Source: Spizellomyces punctatus DAOM BR117 (lineage: Eukaryota > Chytridiomycota > Chytridiomycetes > Spizellomycetales > Spizellomycetaceae). Taken from it: a DNA stretch of 64,000 nt. Shown here piece by piece: positions 31,937-44,500 of the stretch. The translations under genes were made by a program, and so were the position numbers. The stretch lies in contig NW_015971541.1 in NCBI RefSeq assembly GCF_000182565.1, positions 1,249,039 to 1,313,038 of the forward strand, read 5' to 3'. Under the pieces are notes generated by a model that saw only the letters and a program-made list of their open reading frames with translations, ran no database searches and was not told where the DNA came from. Every line of letters starts with the position of its first letter. Position 1 is the stretch's first letter.

Positions 31937-32739
31937 ATGCATGCCATTTCAATGACGAGCACAACACCACCCCCTCCACCTTTTCATGAATCCAAGAAGG
32001 TTGTAGTTGCTGGTTCGGCGAGCTCAGGCAAGAGCTCCCTCGTTCAACGGTACGTGTTGATACATGAAAAAGCGCACCAACCTACCGATTCCCTTGGCCT
32101 AACGCGAAACAAACTCCTAAAGGGCAGTCACAAATACATTCACATCAGATTATCTGCAAACATTTGGAGCCGATTTATGCGTCAAGAACAGCAGCGAAAA
32201 GTAAGAATGCAAAAGTTTCTTGTTTTCTATCGGTGTCTCCTTACCCATGCATCAGGACGAAATATGCGCTGAACATATGGACCTGTGGTGGGCACGAGCG
32301 ATACCGCGCTCTCTTGGAACAATTTTTTGTGGGTGCTGATGTGAGTAGAAGTGCAGCCCAGTGCCATCATATCTCTTCGGCTTTTACATCGACTGATGTG
32401 TCTCCGATCAGGTCGTCATCCTGTGCTTCGACATGTTGAGCACCAGTTCTTTTCAAGAGTTGCCGTATTGGTTTAATGAATACAAAAGGTACGGAGGACG
32501 TGATTTATGGCTTTTCTGAAATCCTGCAGCTTCTTACGGGAGACTCGCACTTTAGAAACGCGCCAGACGCACTGGCAATCATGGTGGGTACAAAGTCCGA
32601 CGATGCGGATAGCATCAAAATCAAGCCGCAGGACGCTCTAAAACAGGCGAAAGAATGGGGAATAGAGTTTCGGGCAGTTTCTTCAAAGACAGGAATGAAT
32701 ATTGGGGAGCTTTTCGATCATGTTGTAGCAAGCCTGTAA
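31937..32739 (+). CDS. Atypical Ras/Rab-like small GTPase
   Basis: Predicted 178 aa, five exons: 31937-32049, 32123-32200, 32256-32340, 32412-32488, 32556-32739 (an alternative start is 31952). P-loop AGSASSGKSS is intact. Switch I region is TNTFTSDYLQTFGADL. Where small GTPases have WDTAGQE, this one has WTCGGHERYRALLEQFFVGAD: the Mg-binding Asp is Thr and the catalytic Gln is His. The guanine-specificity motif is GTKSDD (usual NKxD) and the last one SSKTGMNIGELF. So it should bind nucleotide, but hydrolysis is doubtful. Acceptors of exons 2 and 5 were chosen because they restore the QRAVTNTFTSDYLQTFG and EYKRNAPDALAIM motifs. It ends without a CaaX or double Cys, so there is no classical prenylation site. 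Confidence 0.75.
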
Positions 32740-33076
32740 TAGAGGGATGCCTAGTATTTTGCGTTTCCGTTTATATCGTACAAACTACTTTAGCCATTAT
32801 CCCCGCGTCGTGCACCGCTCTGGAGCATACATGCACTAATTTGCACGCCTCACTGTATACGTCCCTGCCTCCGGCTCGTAGCTGACTTCGTCAAATCTGG
32901 GCCGACTAGCATTCATGCTCGTGTGTTAATCGTGAGCCCACTATTTTTAATCCTCTTTTTCGCTCCAGACTGGTCTAGATCTGCTGCGCCCTGCCCCCAA
33001 AAGCTTGTGGGCGTCGTACCGGTCGCTAGGTTTGAGAAACGAGCTCGATATGCATGCCCTCCAAATCATAGTTTCC
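32740..33076. other. Convergent intergenic spacer
   Basis: About 340 bp between the stop codons of the GTPase and NUP58; probably both terminators. Nothing else recognised. Confidence 0.5.
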
Positions 33077-36000
33077 TCAACGTGACATACCAGGGGGTTT
33101 CGTTGTATTTAAAGTTGTTGGTGTTTGGGCTAACATAGAAGAAGAGACGTGCGTAAGTCTTTCGTCACAATCAGTACGTGCCTCACACCAACTTACAAAG
33201 TCCGCCAAAAAGTGAGCCAGTGGCCTGTCCTGTGGGTGCAGCTGTAATTGCGGAATGAGAATCGGTAGCAACAAAGAAGCTGCAGTGTCAGCACGTACCA
33301 GATGGTGCCCACATATTTGACGATGCCAGAGTTGATGATGCTTGCGCTGCATTGGAAGTGGCTGAAAGATGTGATGTATCGTATTAGCCCTTTAGACCAC
33401 CCGAATAGATGCATAGTCAAACTCTTCGTACCGGAAGGAGCGAATAAACTTGACCCGAGCGTGAATGAACCAGCTGCCTGACTTGTCGCTGATGGACGAA
33501 CACCGTAAGTACTCGCAGATAGAAGGTCACATGTTAAGACAAGGTACTACCTGGCTGGCCCATATTGGAAGCTCCGATTGACGATATTCCGAACGTTGTT
33601 GGGTTAGCTGCTACTTTGAAGAATGGCAGAGTTGGAGACGTTCCTCGCACAGTGCACATCATGGAGCACTTACCAGGTTGGCTGAACAGGCTTGACGATC
33701 CCAACGTAGCGTATCCCAACCCAGGTGCCTGTGCTCCTTGGGACGCTTGTGCAGAGGGCTTTAATGTAGTGGAGGCAATGAGTTCGAGCGGTGTCGCTTC
33801 TCGACCTGACGCAGATATCAAATGGAATCCTAATCGAAGAAGCTATATTAGAGACCAGTACTCTACCTTGATCGTGCGGTCCTCGTCTTGACTTGAATGC
33901 CTCCTCGATGCCAAAGTATCTGCGCCTAAAATCCGCATAGTTCTCCTTTTGTTTATCTAGTGCGTCATGAATCATGGCGATTTTGCTCGCAATTGCCATA
34001 AAGCTGTCATCCTGATTCCGCATGATGTCCAGGAGAACTGAATTTGATATATTGCCGTCGTTCAATAGACTTCCCCGACAAAAGCAGGAAACCTTGCGCT
34101 TTCACCCACCTTGTGGCGAATATTGTCTCTCCTGGGAAAGGCTTTTAATGTTTAGCTCAAGCTCTTCGATTATCTGTCGATACTGTTGCATTCTTTTCTC
34201 CAAGTTGTCGGCAAACTTGATAAAGTACCTGCAGATTCAAGCCACAAATATCATTTGCCATGTTCTACGTAAGAACAGACAGGAAAGGAGAGTTACGTAC
34301 TGGGCATGCGGGTCATGCTTTGGTGGCGCTACAAACGAACTTGAGCCGCTTCTATACCGCTCTACGAACCTCTGGATAAGGTCGCTATGCCGAAGCTCCA
34401 GGCCCACTTGTTGGCGAAGGTCGTCAATCAAGTATCTATCACGCTGCAACAAATTATGCAATCCAGCTAGTTTCTGTCATTTTGGATTAATAAAATAGAA
34501 TAAGAGCTGCAAGGCGTGGTATGTTTGCAAATAAGCACTCACTTGGGACAGTTGCTTCACCTCCTCCGTGATCTCGCTGATGGAGTCTGCTGTTTGACTT
34601 GCAGCATTGGATTCAGCAACACGTATGTTCTGTTGAATGATGTTTCTACAATAACATCAGTCACTAAGGAGTAGATAGGACCAGGAACGCACGAGACCTT
34701 ACTCAAGCCCATCGACGAGCTGTTTAAACTCCGGTGGCAGTTCGAAATACTTAGTTTTCAACGTAACCGCGTTGATCGACACACTATCGCCAGAAGAGAA
34801 TTTTAGAAGCCTGTTAGCGGTATGCCGGAGAATATGCTCACTACACGTACCGAGTTGGTGCCGACGAATCGGTTCCAGATGCTGCTCTATGTACGAGGGG
34901 ACGCATTACATCAGCCCAAACATGCGTAGAAATCGATCAACTTGCAAGCGAGGCACTCACAAAGAAGCTCCCAACGCTGGCGCAGGAGTGACGGAGGCTG
35001 GAGGTGCCGCGGTGGCCGCTGTCGATGTTGGAAATAAAGATGATGACGCAGCAGTTGACCCAGGCGCTGCTGTCGCTCCCCCAGAACCAAGGATAGGTGT
35101 TCCAAAACCTGCTGGTTTTTGTGGAGCAACGGTCCCAAGGCCACCCAGGCCGGTTTGAGTCGCAGGTTTGGAAAACAAGGACGATGCGCCTAACGTAGAG
35201 GCAGGTATTGTTGCGGACGCGGCACTACTTGGCGCGGTACTGGCAGTTGGTTGTAGTGTTGTAGATCCAAACCCAGTTAAACCACCAGTTTGAGCGGCAG
35301 GTTTGGAGAACAAGGACGAAGCTGTTGACGTAGAGGCACCGGCACCAATACTCGGTACTGTAGACGCGGGCTGTGCAACAGTTGTGCCTCCAAACCCGCT
35401 TAACCCACCGGCTTGGGTAGTTGGTGTGGAGAAGAAATTCGAAGAAGCGGCGGGGACTGCGTTCTGAGCAGGTGTGGAAGTTCCGAATCCGCCGAGCCCC
35501 CCAGATTGAGTAGTGGGCACAGAAAATAAGGTTGAAGAACTGGGGGCGGCTGGTTGGGCAGCCGTAGAAATCCCGAAACCGGCGACTCCACTTGATTGAC
35601 TCGGGGGAGCGGAGAAAAATGTCGAGGTGGACGTGGCAGGCTGAGTTGTAGCGGAAGTTCCAAATGCGCCTAGCCCGGTGGATTGAGTGGTAGGTGCCGA
35701 GAAGAAGGATGGAGCGGAAGCCGGCGCGGCCGATGCCCCACCAAATAATCCCGGCGTACTAGTAGCCGGTTGTGCAGCGGGCGCTCCAAAGCCACCAAAT
35801 CCGCTCGCTTGGGTGGCAGGTGTCGAAGCAAAAGGTGAAGGATTGGCTCCCCAAAGAGGGGGTTGTGCAGACGGAGTTGGATTCGCAGCACTGGCTGGTT
35901 GCGATGATGTGGGAGCTCCCGACGCTCCCGCCCCAAAAAAGCCTAAAGGAAGACGACAAAACAGTAAACAACCCGATCGATTCAAGCAGTTACTTGTCAA

Positions 36001-36125
36001 ATTGTAACCGTGTAGACTTACTTTAAGATCGCAAGGAAACAAACAGGAAAGGAATCCAGTACAGTGAGAAAACGTTTGGTCCGCTCAGGGCGACCTATAA
36101 AAAGTACCTACCTTCCGCCAAACAT
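33077..36125 (-). CDS. NUP58: FG nucleoporin NUP58 (NUP58/NUP45, yeast Nup49-like)
   Basis: Central-channel nucleoporin of the NUP62 complex. Minus-strand exons: 35942-34961 (FG domain), 34886-34851, 34783-34703, 34645-34543, 34473-34301, 34228-34110, 34037-33867, 33805-33674, 33613-33551, 33473-33432, 33361-33299, 33241-33197, 33129-33077; about 687 aa plus the start. The first large exon has repeated GLGAFG, GFGGFG and SLFSKP units. The middle coiled coil has YFELPPEFKQLVDGLE, LAGLHNLLQRDRYLIDDL, YFIKFADNLEKRMQQYRQIIEELE and IMRNQDDSFMAIASKIAMIHDALD, as in animal NUP58. The C-terminus returns to short FG-like pieces (GSLFGGL). The probable start MFGG lies at 36125, but I could not join it to the FG exon in a consistent phase, so the 5' end is unresolved. 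Confidence 0.85.
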
Positions 36126-36384
36126 TATGGTATTGATAATTGGGCTCCTATCTTCAACAGACCGTTAAAACGCCGCGCAAAGGAGTGTGTGATGCAAATG
36201 ATCTGAAAGCTGGTGGTCGGCAGGATCTCGGGCAGCAAGTGGTTAGAGAGAGGCTTAGCCTTCACTTGCACGTGATCAGCTGGAACAAGCAAGACAAGAT
36301 GTACGGAATCGACGACAAAGCTCACTCATGAGTTCTATTCTCACAGGGGAACGCTATGTAAAGTCTGCGAGAAAGTTGGCTCAA

Positions 36385-37404
<1,020 letters not shown>

Positions 37405-37572
37405 TATGCCAAAAGGTGTTGGAATTGCTCAACAGCACCTTTCCACCATTAAGTCCAATCTCAGTTACGGTCACGTGATGAAAGGTGTGACGTTGCCTTC
37501 ATCAACGACCACCATTTGCATTCTTCGTTATCGCCCGTACCTTTTGAGCCTTTCCAGAGCTTTACTTGCTCA

Positions 37573-39604
37573 ATGGACCATACGCTGCAAGGCACGGGAC
37601 CGTCTAGGTCCGAAAAAGCTTCTCTTCCCATCGCGTTTACAGATAAGCGTTCGACGTATCCTTATGCGAAGAGACGCCCCACCAGCATCTCATCACCAGC
37701 TCGGCTTGCTGCGCTCCTGACTGCTGCATTAGCGGCCATACTACTACTGCACTGCTATTGGGGACCGGGCGCTGGGGACGCTTCAGGATTCAAGCTCGCG
37801 AATGTTGCGGAGGAAGTACTGCCTTACAACGACTTTTTGGGAAGAGCAAAGCAGATACTCAAGAGGGTGCCGCTCATTGATGGGTACGCAGACGGTGGCA
37901 AATGAACGGAGAAATTGAAAGTTAAATATGGTTTTTGAAGGCACAATGATTTGCCATTTTCCTTACAGGTGAGATATCGAACGCATACGGTGACCTAAGT
38001 GGATATTTCGGAGGAGTGACAAATTATTTGGCAGATGAGGAATGGTGGTCAGATCAATGACCTCAATCTTACAGATCTGGGCTCCCCATACCATACGGGT
38101 GCGTTGCGCTGGAGGTTATGTGCTATTTTGGAAATATTTTTGAGCTGATACGGCTGCTGGTTGTAGACATGAAGCGTTTGAAATCAGGAAGGTGTGTTTT
38201 AGGCACGGATGCAGCGTCCCTCCGATGTCATTCGTAATGTCTTACAATCATTTTAGAGTCGGGGCCCAGTTCTGGAGCGCATATGTCCCATGCTCTGATT
38301 ACACAAAGAAGTCCGACGACGTCAAGTTCACGCTGGTGAGTGTTTCGAGACCTAGCCCCGGTTCCAGGAAGCGTGATCTCACATTTGTGTGTATTAGGAG
38401 CAAATTGATCTCGTTCATCGTATGGTTGATTATTACCCTGAGGTAGATATGGTGGACACTTAGCCCAACGTCATTGCAATTGTTGAGTCGTGCCATAAAT
38501 TTCAGACCCTCGAGTTTGCTCGATCTTCCCACGACATCGCTCGGATCCATAAGCATGGCCGTGTGGCATCGCTTATTGGACTTGAAGGCGGGCATCAGAT
38601 TGACAACTCACTCGGTACACTACGTCAGTACTATGATCTTGGAGTTCGCTACATGACTTTAACGCACACTTGCCATACCGCTTGGTGAGTAGTGCCTATC
38701 ATGTTGGAGTACAGATTGCATTTGTTGAGGCACTTCTGAAGGGCCGATTCTTGCACCGGCGAGCCGCTTCATGGTGGATTGACGGATTTTGGGGAGAAAG
38801 TTGTCAGAGAAATGAACAGACTGGGGATGCTGGTGGACATCAGGTATTGGCTAGATTACTCTAGCTTGCGATACGAAACGGATTATAATCACAGTTTATG
38901 ATTAACCCTTACCCTGGGTCACAGCCATGTGTCGCACGATACTATGCGGGACGTTCTCCGCGTGACCGCAGCACCCTTGTTCTTCTCCCACAGCTCCGCG
39001 TACGAGCTCTGCAAGATACCGAGAAACGTCGTAAGTTCCGGCCAATCGAGGATTGAATAATTCCATCGTGCCTAATTGTCATGCAACTTTGCTGGCCAGC
39101 CCGACGATATTTTGCGACAGCTCCCCGAGAAGGATGGTGTCGTAATGGTAAGTGTCACCATAGATTGAGCCACGAGTTCATCATCCGGGTAACACCTATT
39201 TACAGATTAACTTCTACCCGCGATTCGTGAGTTGTTCAGCGAACTCAACCTTGGAATTGGTTGCTGATCATATATCACACGTCGCTGAGGTGGCTGGGCC
39301 CGAACACGTCGGGCTGGGGAGTGATTTTGACGGGATTGACGTGGTCCCAAAAGGGTTGGAGGATGTGTCAAAGGTATGCCTGGCCATCCAGTCATATATG
39401 TCATGATGTGTAACCATATCTCCGGTCATGCAGTATCCCGATCTGATCGCTGAGCTTTTGCGCCGCGGTTTCTCCGAAAAGGAGGTGGAAGGCATTGTCG
39501 GTAAAAACCTCTTACGAATTTTGGAACGCACTGAGCAAGTTGCCAAAAAGTTGCGAGGCGAGAAGCCTGCTGAAGTGAAACTGCCCGTTAATAAAACTTG
39601 TTAG
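37573..39604 (+). CDS. Membrane-anchored dipeptidase (peptidase M19)
   Basis: Zinc dipeptidase of the renal/membrane dipeptidase family. Twelve exons: 37573-37883, 37941-37968, 38035-38098, 38167-38191, 38257-38335, 38398-38442, 38506-38684, 38742-38843, 38925-39030, 39100-39147, 39206-39373, 39434-39604; predicted 441 aa. An N-terminal cytosolic tail and one membrane segment ([20 protein letters not shown]) make it type II. The metal-binding HxD is DGHNDLPF, the bridging Glu is in [12 protein letters not shown], and the His residues lie in [10 protein letters not shown] and [10 protein letters not shown]. Other family marks are [35 protein letters not shown] and a C-terminal [12 protein letters not shown]. 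The start at 37573 is the first ATG in frame. Secretory or vacuolar lumen placement is inferred. Confidence 0.92.
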
Positions 39605-39968
39605 ATAGCTTAGAGCTTCACTTTGTAACATTGAATCATGAAAAGAGACACCATTTATTTTTACTGAACTGCTCCCTTCAGAAGATTTTGTACCTTCAAA
39701 CGGTTTTGGCAGTTAAGAAAGCGCTAGGCAGAACTTGAGAGTGCCGTTCGGGAAGAGCGGCTTCTGGCGCCCTAGAGTGTTGGCCTTTATCAACGTTTAA
39801 TCTTGAAAGTCGGGTGCTCTCGACCGCGCTGCTTCTTGCAAGCGGAAGAAAGGGTTGAAACTCAATTGAACAGTGGCCATTTCCCCTTCCTATATTATTC
39901 AATTTTACGCATACATACAGAAATGGACAGTCTAGAACAAATTCTATTAACCACTACGAAGAAACATA
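39605..39968. other. Convergent intergenic spacer
   Basis: About 360 bp between the stops of the dipeptidase and the cystathionine gamma-lyase. Only terminator sequence is expected; nothing specific seen. Confidence 0.5.
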
Positions 39969-41392
39969 TCAACGAATAGCTGCGTTTAGTGCTTGCTCAA
40001 TATCCGCAATCAGGTCTGCGGCATCTTCTACCCCTACCGATAACCGAATCAAACTGTCCGTGACACCTAGAGCCTCTCTAGCTTCAGGTGTCAGCGATGC
40101 ATGGGTCATCACGGCGGGAAGCTCGGCCAGCGACTCTACCCCTCCCAATGACTCGGCCAAAGCAAAGATGCGCAGAGCGGATAGGAATTTATTTGAGGTC
40201 TCTAAATCGCCATCCTTCAGTCGAAAACTGACCATTCCTCCGAAACCCTTTTGTTGTCGCTTCGCAAGCTCGTGCTGTCGGTGACTCGGTAATCCTGGGT
40301 ATATGACCTCGCCAACCTTTGGGGAGCTTTCCAGGTATCTTGAAATGGCCAAAGCATTTTCTTCATGGCGTTTCATACCTAGAAGTAACGAACAAATTAC
40401 TTAACCTATTCGCCTCACAGTCGCGCGTAAAACACGAGAACCCATACGCAAATGAAGTGTTTTCAGACCGCGGTTTGCCAAGAAACAATCAAACGCGCTG
40501 GGGACTCCTCCAATGGAATTTTGCAAGAACCTCAATCGATCTGCCAGGCTATCGTCGTTCGTGATAGCCACTCCCATAACAACATCGGAATGCCCGTTGA
40601 TGTACTTGGTAACAGAGTGAACCACAATATCCGCTCCCAACTCCAACGGAGTTTGAAAGTAAGGGCTCATGAAAGTGTTATCGACAACGAGGATAACACC
40701 AGGTTGTGTGTGCACAATGTCCGCAACTGCTTGAATATCAACCAGTCGTAAGGTTGGGTTGGCTACGTTGAAAAATACTCGTGAGCTTCTTTTCCAACAG
40801 GTTATGTACATGGATTTAAAGGTACGTACTTGGAGTTTCGATCCAGACAACTTTCGTATTTGGCCTTAATGACTGTTTCAATACACTGGGATCGTACAAG
40901 TCGACAAAATCAACTTCGATGCCATTGTGACTAGCAACCTTGGTGAAGTAACGGAAAGTACCACCGTATGTGTCGTTGACACTAATAACATGGTTTCCGC
41001 TGCCCACCAAATTCAAGACAGTTGCAGTGGTGACCGATCCTGAAGAGAAAGCGAGAGCATGCTTTCCTTTTTCGAGAGCTGCAACAGCAGTTTCGAAAGC
41101 GGCACGGGTGGGATTCCCAGAGCGAGAGTAGTCGTATCCCTTGTGAACACCAGCAGCCGACTGTGCAAACGTAGTGGATAGACTCAGGGCAGGGATGACC
41201 GCACCCGTAATTGGGTCTATAAGGAGCCTAGTCGTCAACCCTCTGTTGCACTAAATATCACACCAAATTATCTCACATACCTGGGTCCTGGCCTGCATGT
41301 ACCGCGAGAGTCCCAAAGCCACCGGCTACGTGGCGAGGTGCTCCGCTGAGGTGAGCGTCTTGCGCTTTGGAAGTGATACCGTTGACTGACAT
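39969..41392 (-). CDS. CYS3: Cystathionine gamma-lyase
   Basis: PLP enzyme that cleaves cystathionine to cysteine, 2-oxobutyrate and ammonia (reverse transsulfuration, cytosol). Four exons on minus: 41392-41281, 41216-40830, 40762-40442, 40378-39969; predicted 409 aa. Signatures: [42 protein letters not shown] (phosphate-binding Arg region), [18 protein letters not shown], the PLP Asp in [24 protein letters not shown], and the Schiff-base Lys in [33 protein letters not shown] and [10 protein letters not shown] near the end are typical of gamma-lyases. Close relatives (cystathionine beta-lyase, gamma-synthase) share the fold, but the sequence pattern matches CYS3/CTH best. Confidence 0.93.
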
Positions 41393-41583
41393 GGAGTTAA
41401 TAAGATTGATGCGATGCAAACAATGGGTCTAAGTTCAAGTTGGTGTACTAGAAGGCGAACTTTAGTCAGCCTTATCGTGAGGGGCTTTTGCTAATGGGTC
41501 GACATTGCTATGGCAACAAGCACGCAATGGTGCTCATCGATTCGCATCAATTCAAATAACAAATACGCTAGCGGCGAGCGGCG

Positions 41584-44500
41584 ATGGATATACCGGAGCA
41601 GCGAAGAAAGCTACAGTCTGGGCTGCGAAGTGTCCAAAGGTCGGCAATACAGAACATAAGGGATCATCTCAGCCGGTTTCCGAGTGCTCTTTTGAAGAAT
41701 AATGGTGATCTTGTCACTCTTCTCTGGGAGGTGCTTACCCAGGCTGGCACAAACGCTTTTCTCGCCGCCGCCAGCGGAGACGCTGTGGTATACCTTGTAC
41801 GCAAGGGGAGCATTGACTGGCGATATGCTATGAACGAGCTTCTAGGCCGCTTGCCCACTGTTCCTGAGCTTGCGCTGCCATTTGTCGTTCGCGCCGTTTC
41901 CCAGCTATTGTTGTTGCATGTCGAAAGTCAGGCAAATCAGGACTACCAGTGCCCTTTCGGACTGAGAGCACGGCGACCTCATCCTTTCGTGAGCATTGTG
42001 GAAACCAGACCCGAAGGATGGGTGGACGTTCTGCAACAAACTCGTCAGATGCTGAATGTTATGCACAGTGCGACAGACCCACGCCGCACGGCATCGGTAT
42101 TGCCCAATATTATACGCATGCTTGCGCCCTTTGTGCGATACGTATGTGTGAAAACAGCACTTTCGCCACAAGAAGCAGGCCACTATCAGGGTGTTGTACT
42201 GGAGATGCTGTTGAATGCTGCAAAAAACACCAGGGACGCTAGCCAAGTATCTATTGAACTCTTACTTTCCATCTTCGATTCGCTGCCTATTATACCTGGA
42301 GATATCAGTGTAGTGCAAGCTTATCTCCTCGAGGGTTTACTAACGTTGATGAAGGAGGCAAGGAATGCCGAGAAAACGCTGTTTTTGTATCGGCTACTTC
42401 AGAACATTCTTGAGTGTCGTCACCTTGGACGGTCTGTTTCCTGGGAGTTGTCACTGTTACGATTGCTTGTAACCGAAGTCGGAATAGATCTGAGCGAGCA
42501 AAATGTGGCTTGCGTTCTCATTGCCGCACTAGCTTATTGTTTATATGACGTTCCTGAGTACGCTGAGGAAGGCGCTGAGTTAGTGGGGCTAATGTTGCAT
42601 GTGGTACGGTCCGTAGAGATTGACGCTGCATCGCTGCAGTGTGTGTTGCGATCAGCTACGTTGCCTCTGCTCCAGACAGCAGCTGAGAGTTCCGACGCAC
42701 CCACAAGGCGCAAAGCATTTGATTTGCTAGTGATCCTTGAACGCTCTGTGCTCAGGAAGCAACCTGCTGAGATTGCAGCTCTCCGCAAGGTAGGAATGAG
42801 GTGATCAACATCCATCGCTAGTCGACCGCAGTTGCTTATAGGTGTCGGAAATGTAGACCATCGAACTTCCTGCCATGCCAGCAAGTGGATCGTTTGCTGT
42901 ATTGCTTGCCGATCTCCGCCTATTGCTCTTGTCATCTACTGACGAAAGCCAAATGGCTCCACCAAAGTTCAAATGTCTCAATGCAAAACTGGGCATTCTA
43001 TTGTGCACGTCCTTGGTATTCCATCCAATGGAACAGACTCGAATAGCCGCGCTTTCTGATATCGTTTCGAGTGCGACACCTTTCGCATCATCATCTATGT
43101 CGATCCTTCCATTACTTCTTTACGCCCTAAAAAACGAGACCTCAGCCAAAGTCCAAGTCCACATCGTCTTGAGCGCTCTTCCTGCTCTCGTGGAGACAAA
43201 TGATGTGTTTGTAACTGCAGGGGTGTTCCGGGTAGCTCAATCTCTTCTCGGTGACAATCCGGAGAATGCCACTGGAACTCTGGCATCTCTCGGAATCCGG
43301 ATGATATTGGAAATTTGGAAGCGACAACCGCGGATTTGGCCTCAATTCAAAGGACATCTTATTGCATATCTTAGACGTAGGAGGTACGGCCGTCCCATGA
43401 ACTGGTCCAGCGGTGGACGGTGGATTGATGAGGTGGAAATAGAACTCGCAATGGCGGCATCAATGCGGTAAGTGTTGTTCCATTGTCGGCTGCACGTCAT
43501 ATAGGAATTAATCAGACCGCATCAGTGACGTCTGTGCTATGAAGGCTGCCGACTGTGGGCAAGATCTGCTCCCACAGCTGTTTTCCTTGCTTCACTCCTC
43601 GGATCTACACCCTTCGACCATCTCGTATGCGATCCAGTCCATTAACGCCTGTATCGAGGCGGACATAACGGATCCTCGAGCCGGTAATACAGTTGCGAAT
43701 ATACTCTTCGTGCATTGCAATAATGTTTACTTACATTCCTTGGCAGCTTGGAACGTTTTCATGAATCAGTTCGTTGACAAGCTGGGTGATACTGGTCCGG
43801 TGAACGTTCTTGTTGAGCTTTGCGAGTTCTATCGTCTGGTGGCGGTAAAGGATGAAGGTACGCTGGAGATCAGATTGACAGGGCTATGACGTTGTCGCTG
43901 ACCTATTGACGTGCAATGCTAGCGACTGATACATACATGTTGTTTAAACCCGAAATATTGGAATCGCATCTCTATCCATTCACAAAGCACGCAGCTCAGG
44001 ATGTTAGGGAAGCCGCCTTTCGGGCGCTTGCATGCTTTCCTACGCCAGACCTGTTTCCACTCCTCGGGACCCCCCGCGACGTGGTTTCGGCAATCGTCTC
44101 ACAAGAGGAACCACCCTCCACAGCATCTGAGATGTTGGCGAGTCTAATCCGACATGAATGCAAGCATATGCGGCGCGCGGTTTTCAAGGGACTAGCTGCA
44201 TCTGCGGGAGCTCGACTTGGCGGTGCGCTTGAAAGTGGTGCGCAGAGTCAGTTGGAAAAGGTTCTTCGAGATGTAACTGCAACTGTTCGTAGCACCTGGG
44301 AAGGAGGTCGCGCTCCAACAGGGTTACGGTCTGGGTTGGCCGGTAAGAGAGCACTTTGAAATTTCTGGATGAGGACCTTAATCATGACTAGACATGTTTC
44401 ATCGCCTTCAGCTTTCGCACTGCTAAGTCCACAAAGTGATGATGCCACTCAGCCAATTAGAGTCGGAGCGAGCCTGGAGAAGATGCCTTTCTATCGCAGC

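Noticed and set aside
32412-32520. Splicing GTPase exon 4 to the nearby ctgcag acceptor
   Set aside because: That junction shifts the frame; only the acceptor at 32555 gives the expected EYKRNAPDALAIMVG continuation.
35400-36007. Several long frames on both strands over the FG region
   Set aside because: They are frame shadows of the repetitive FG-coding exon of NUP58, caused by its simple-sequence composition.
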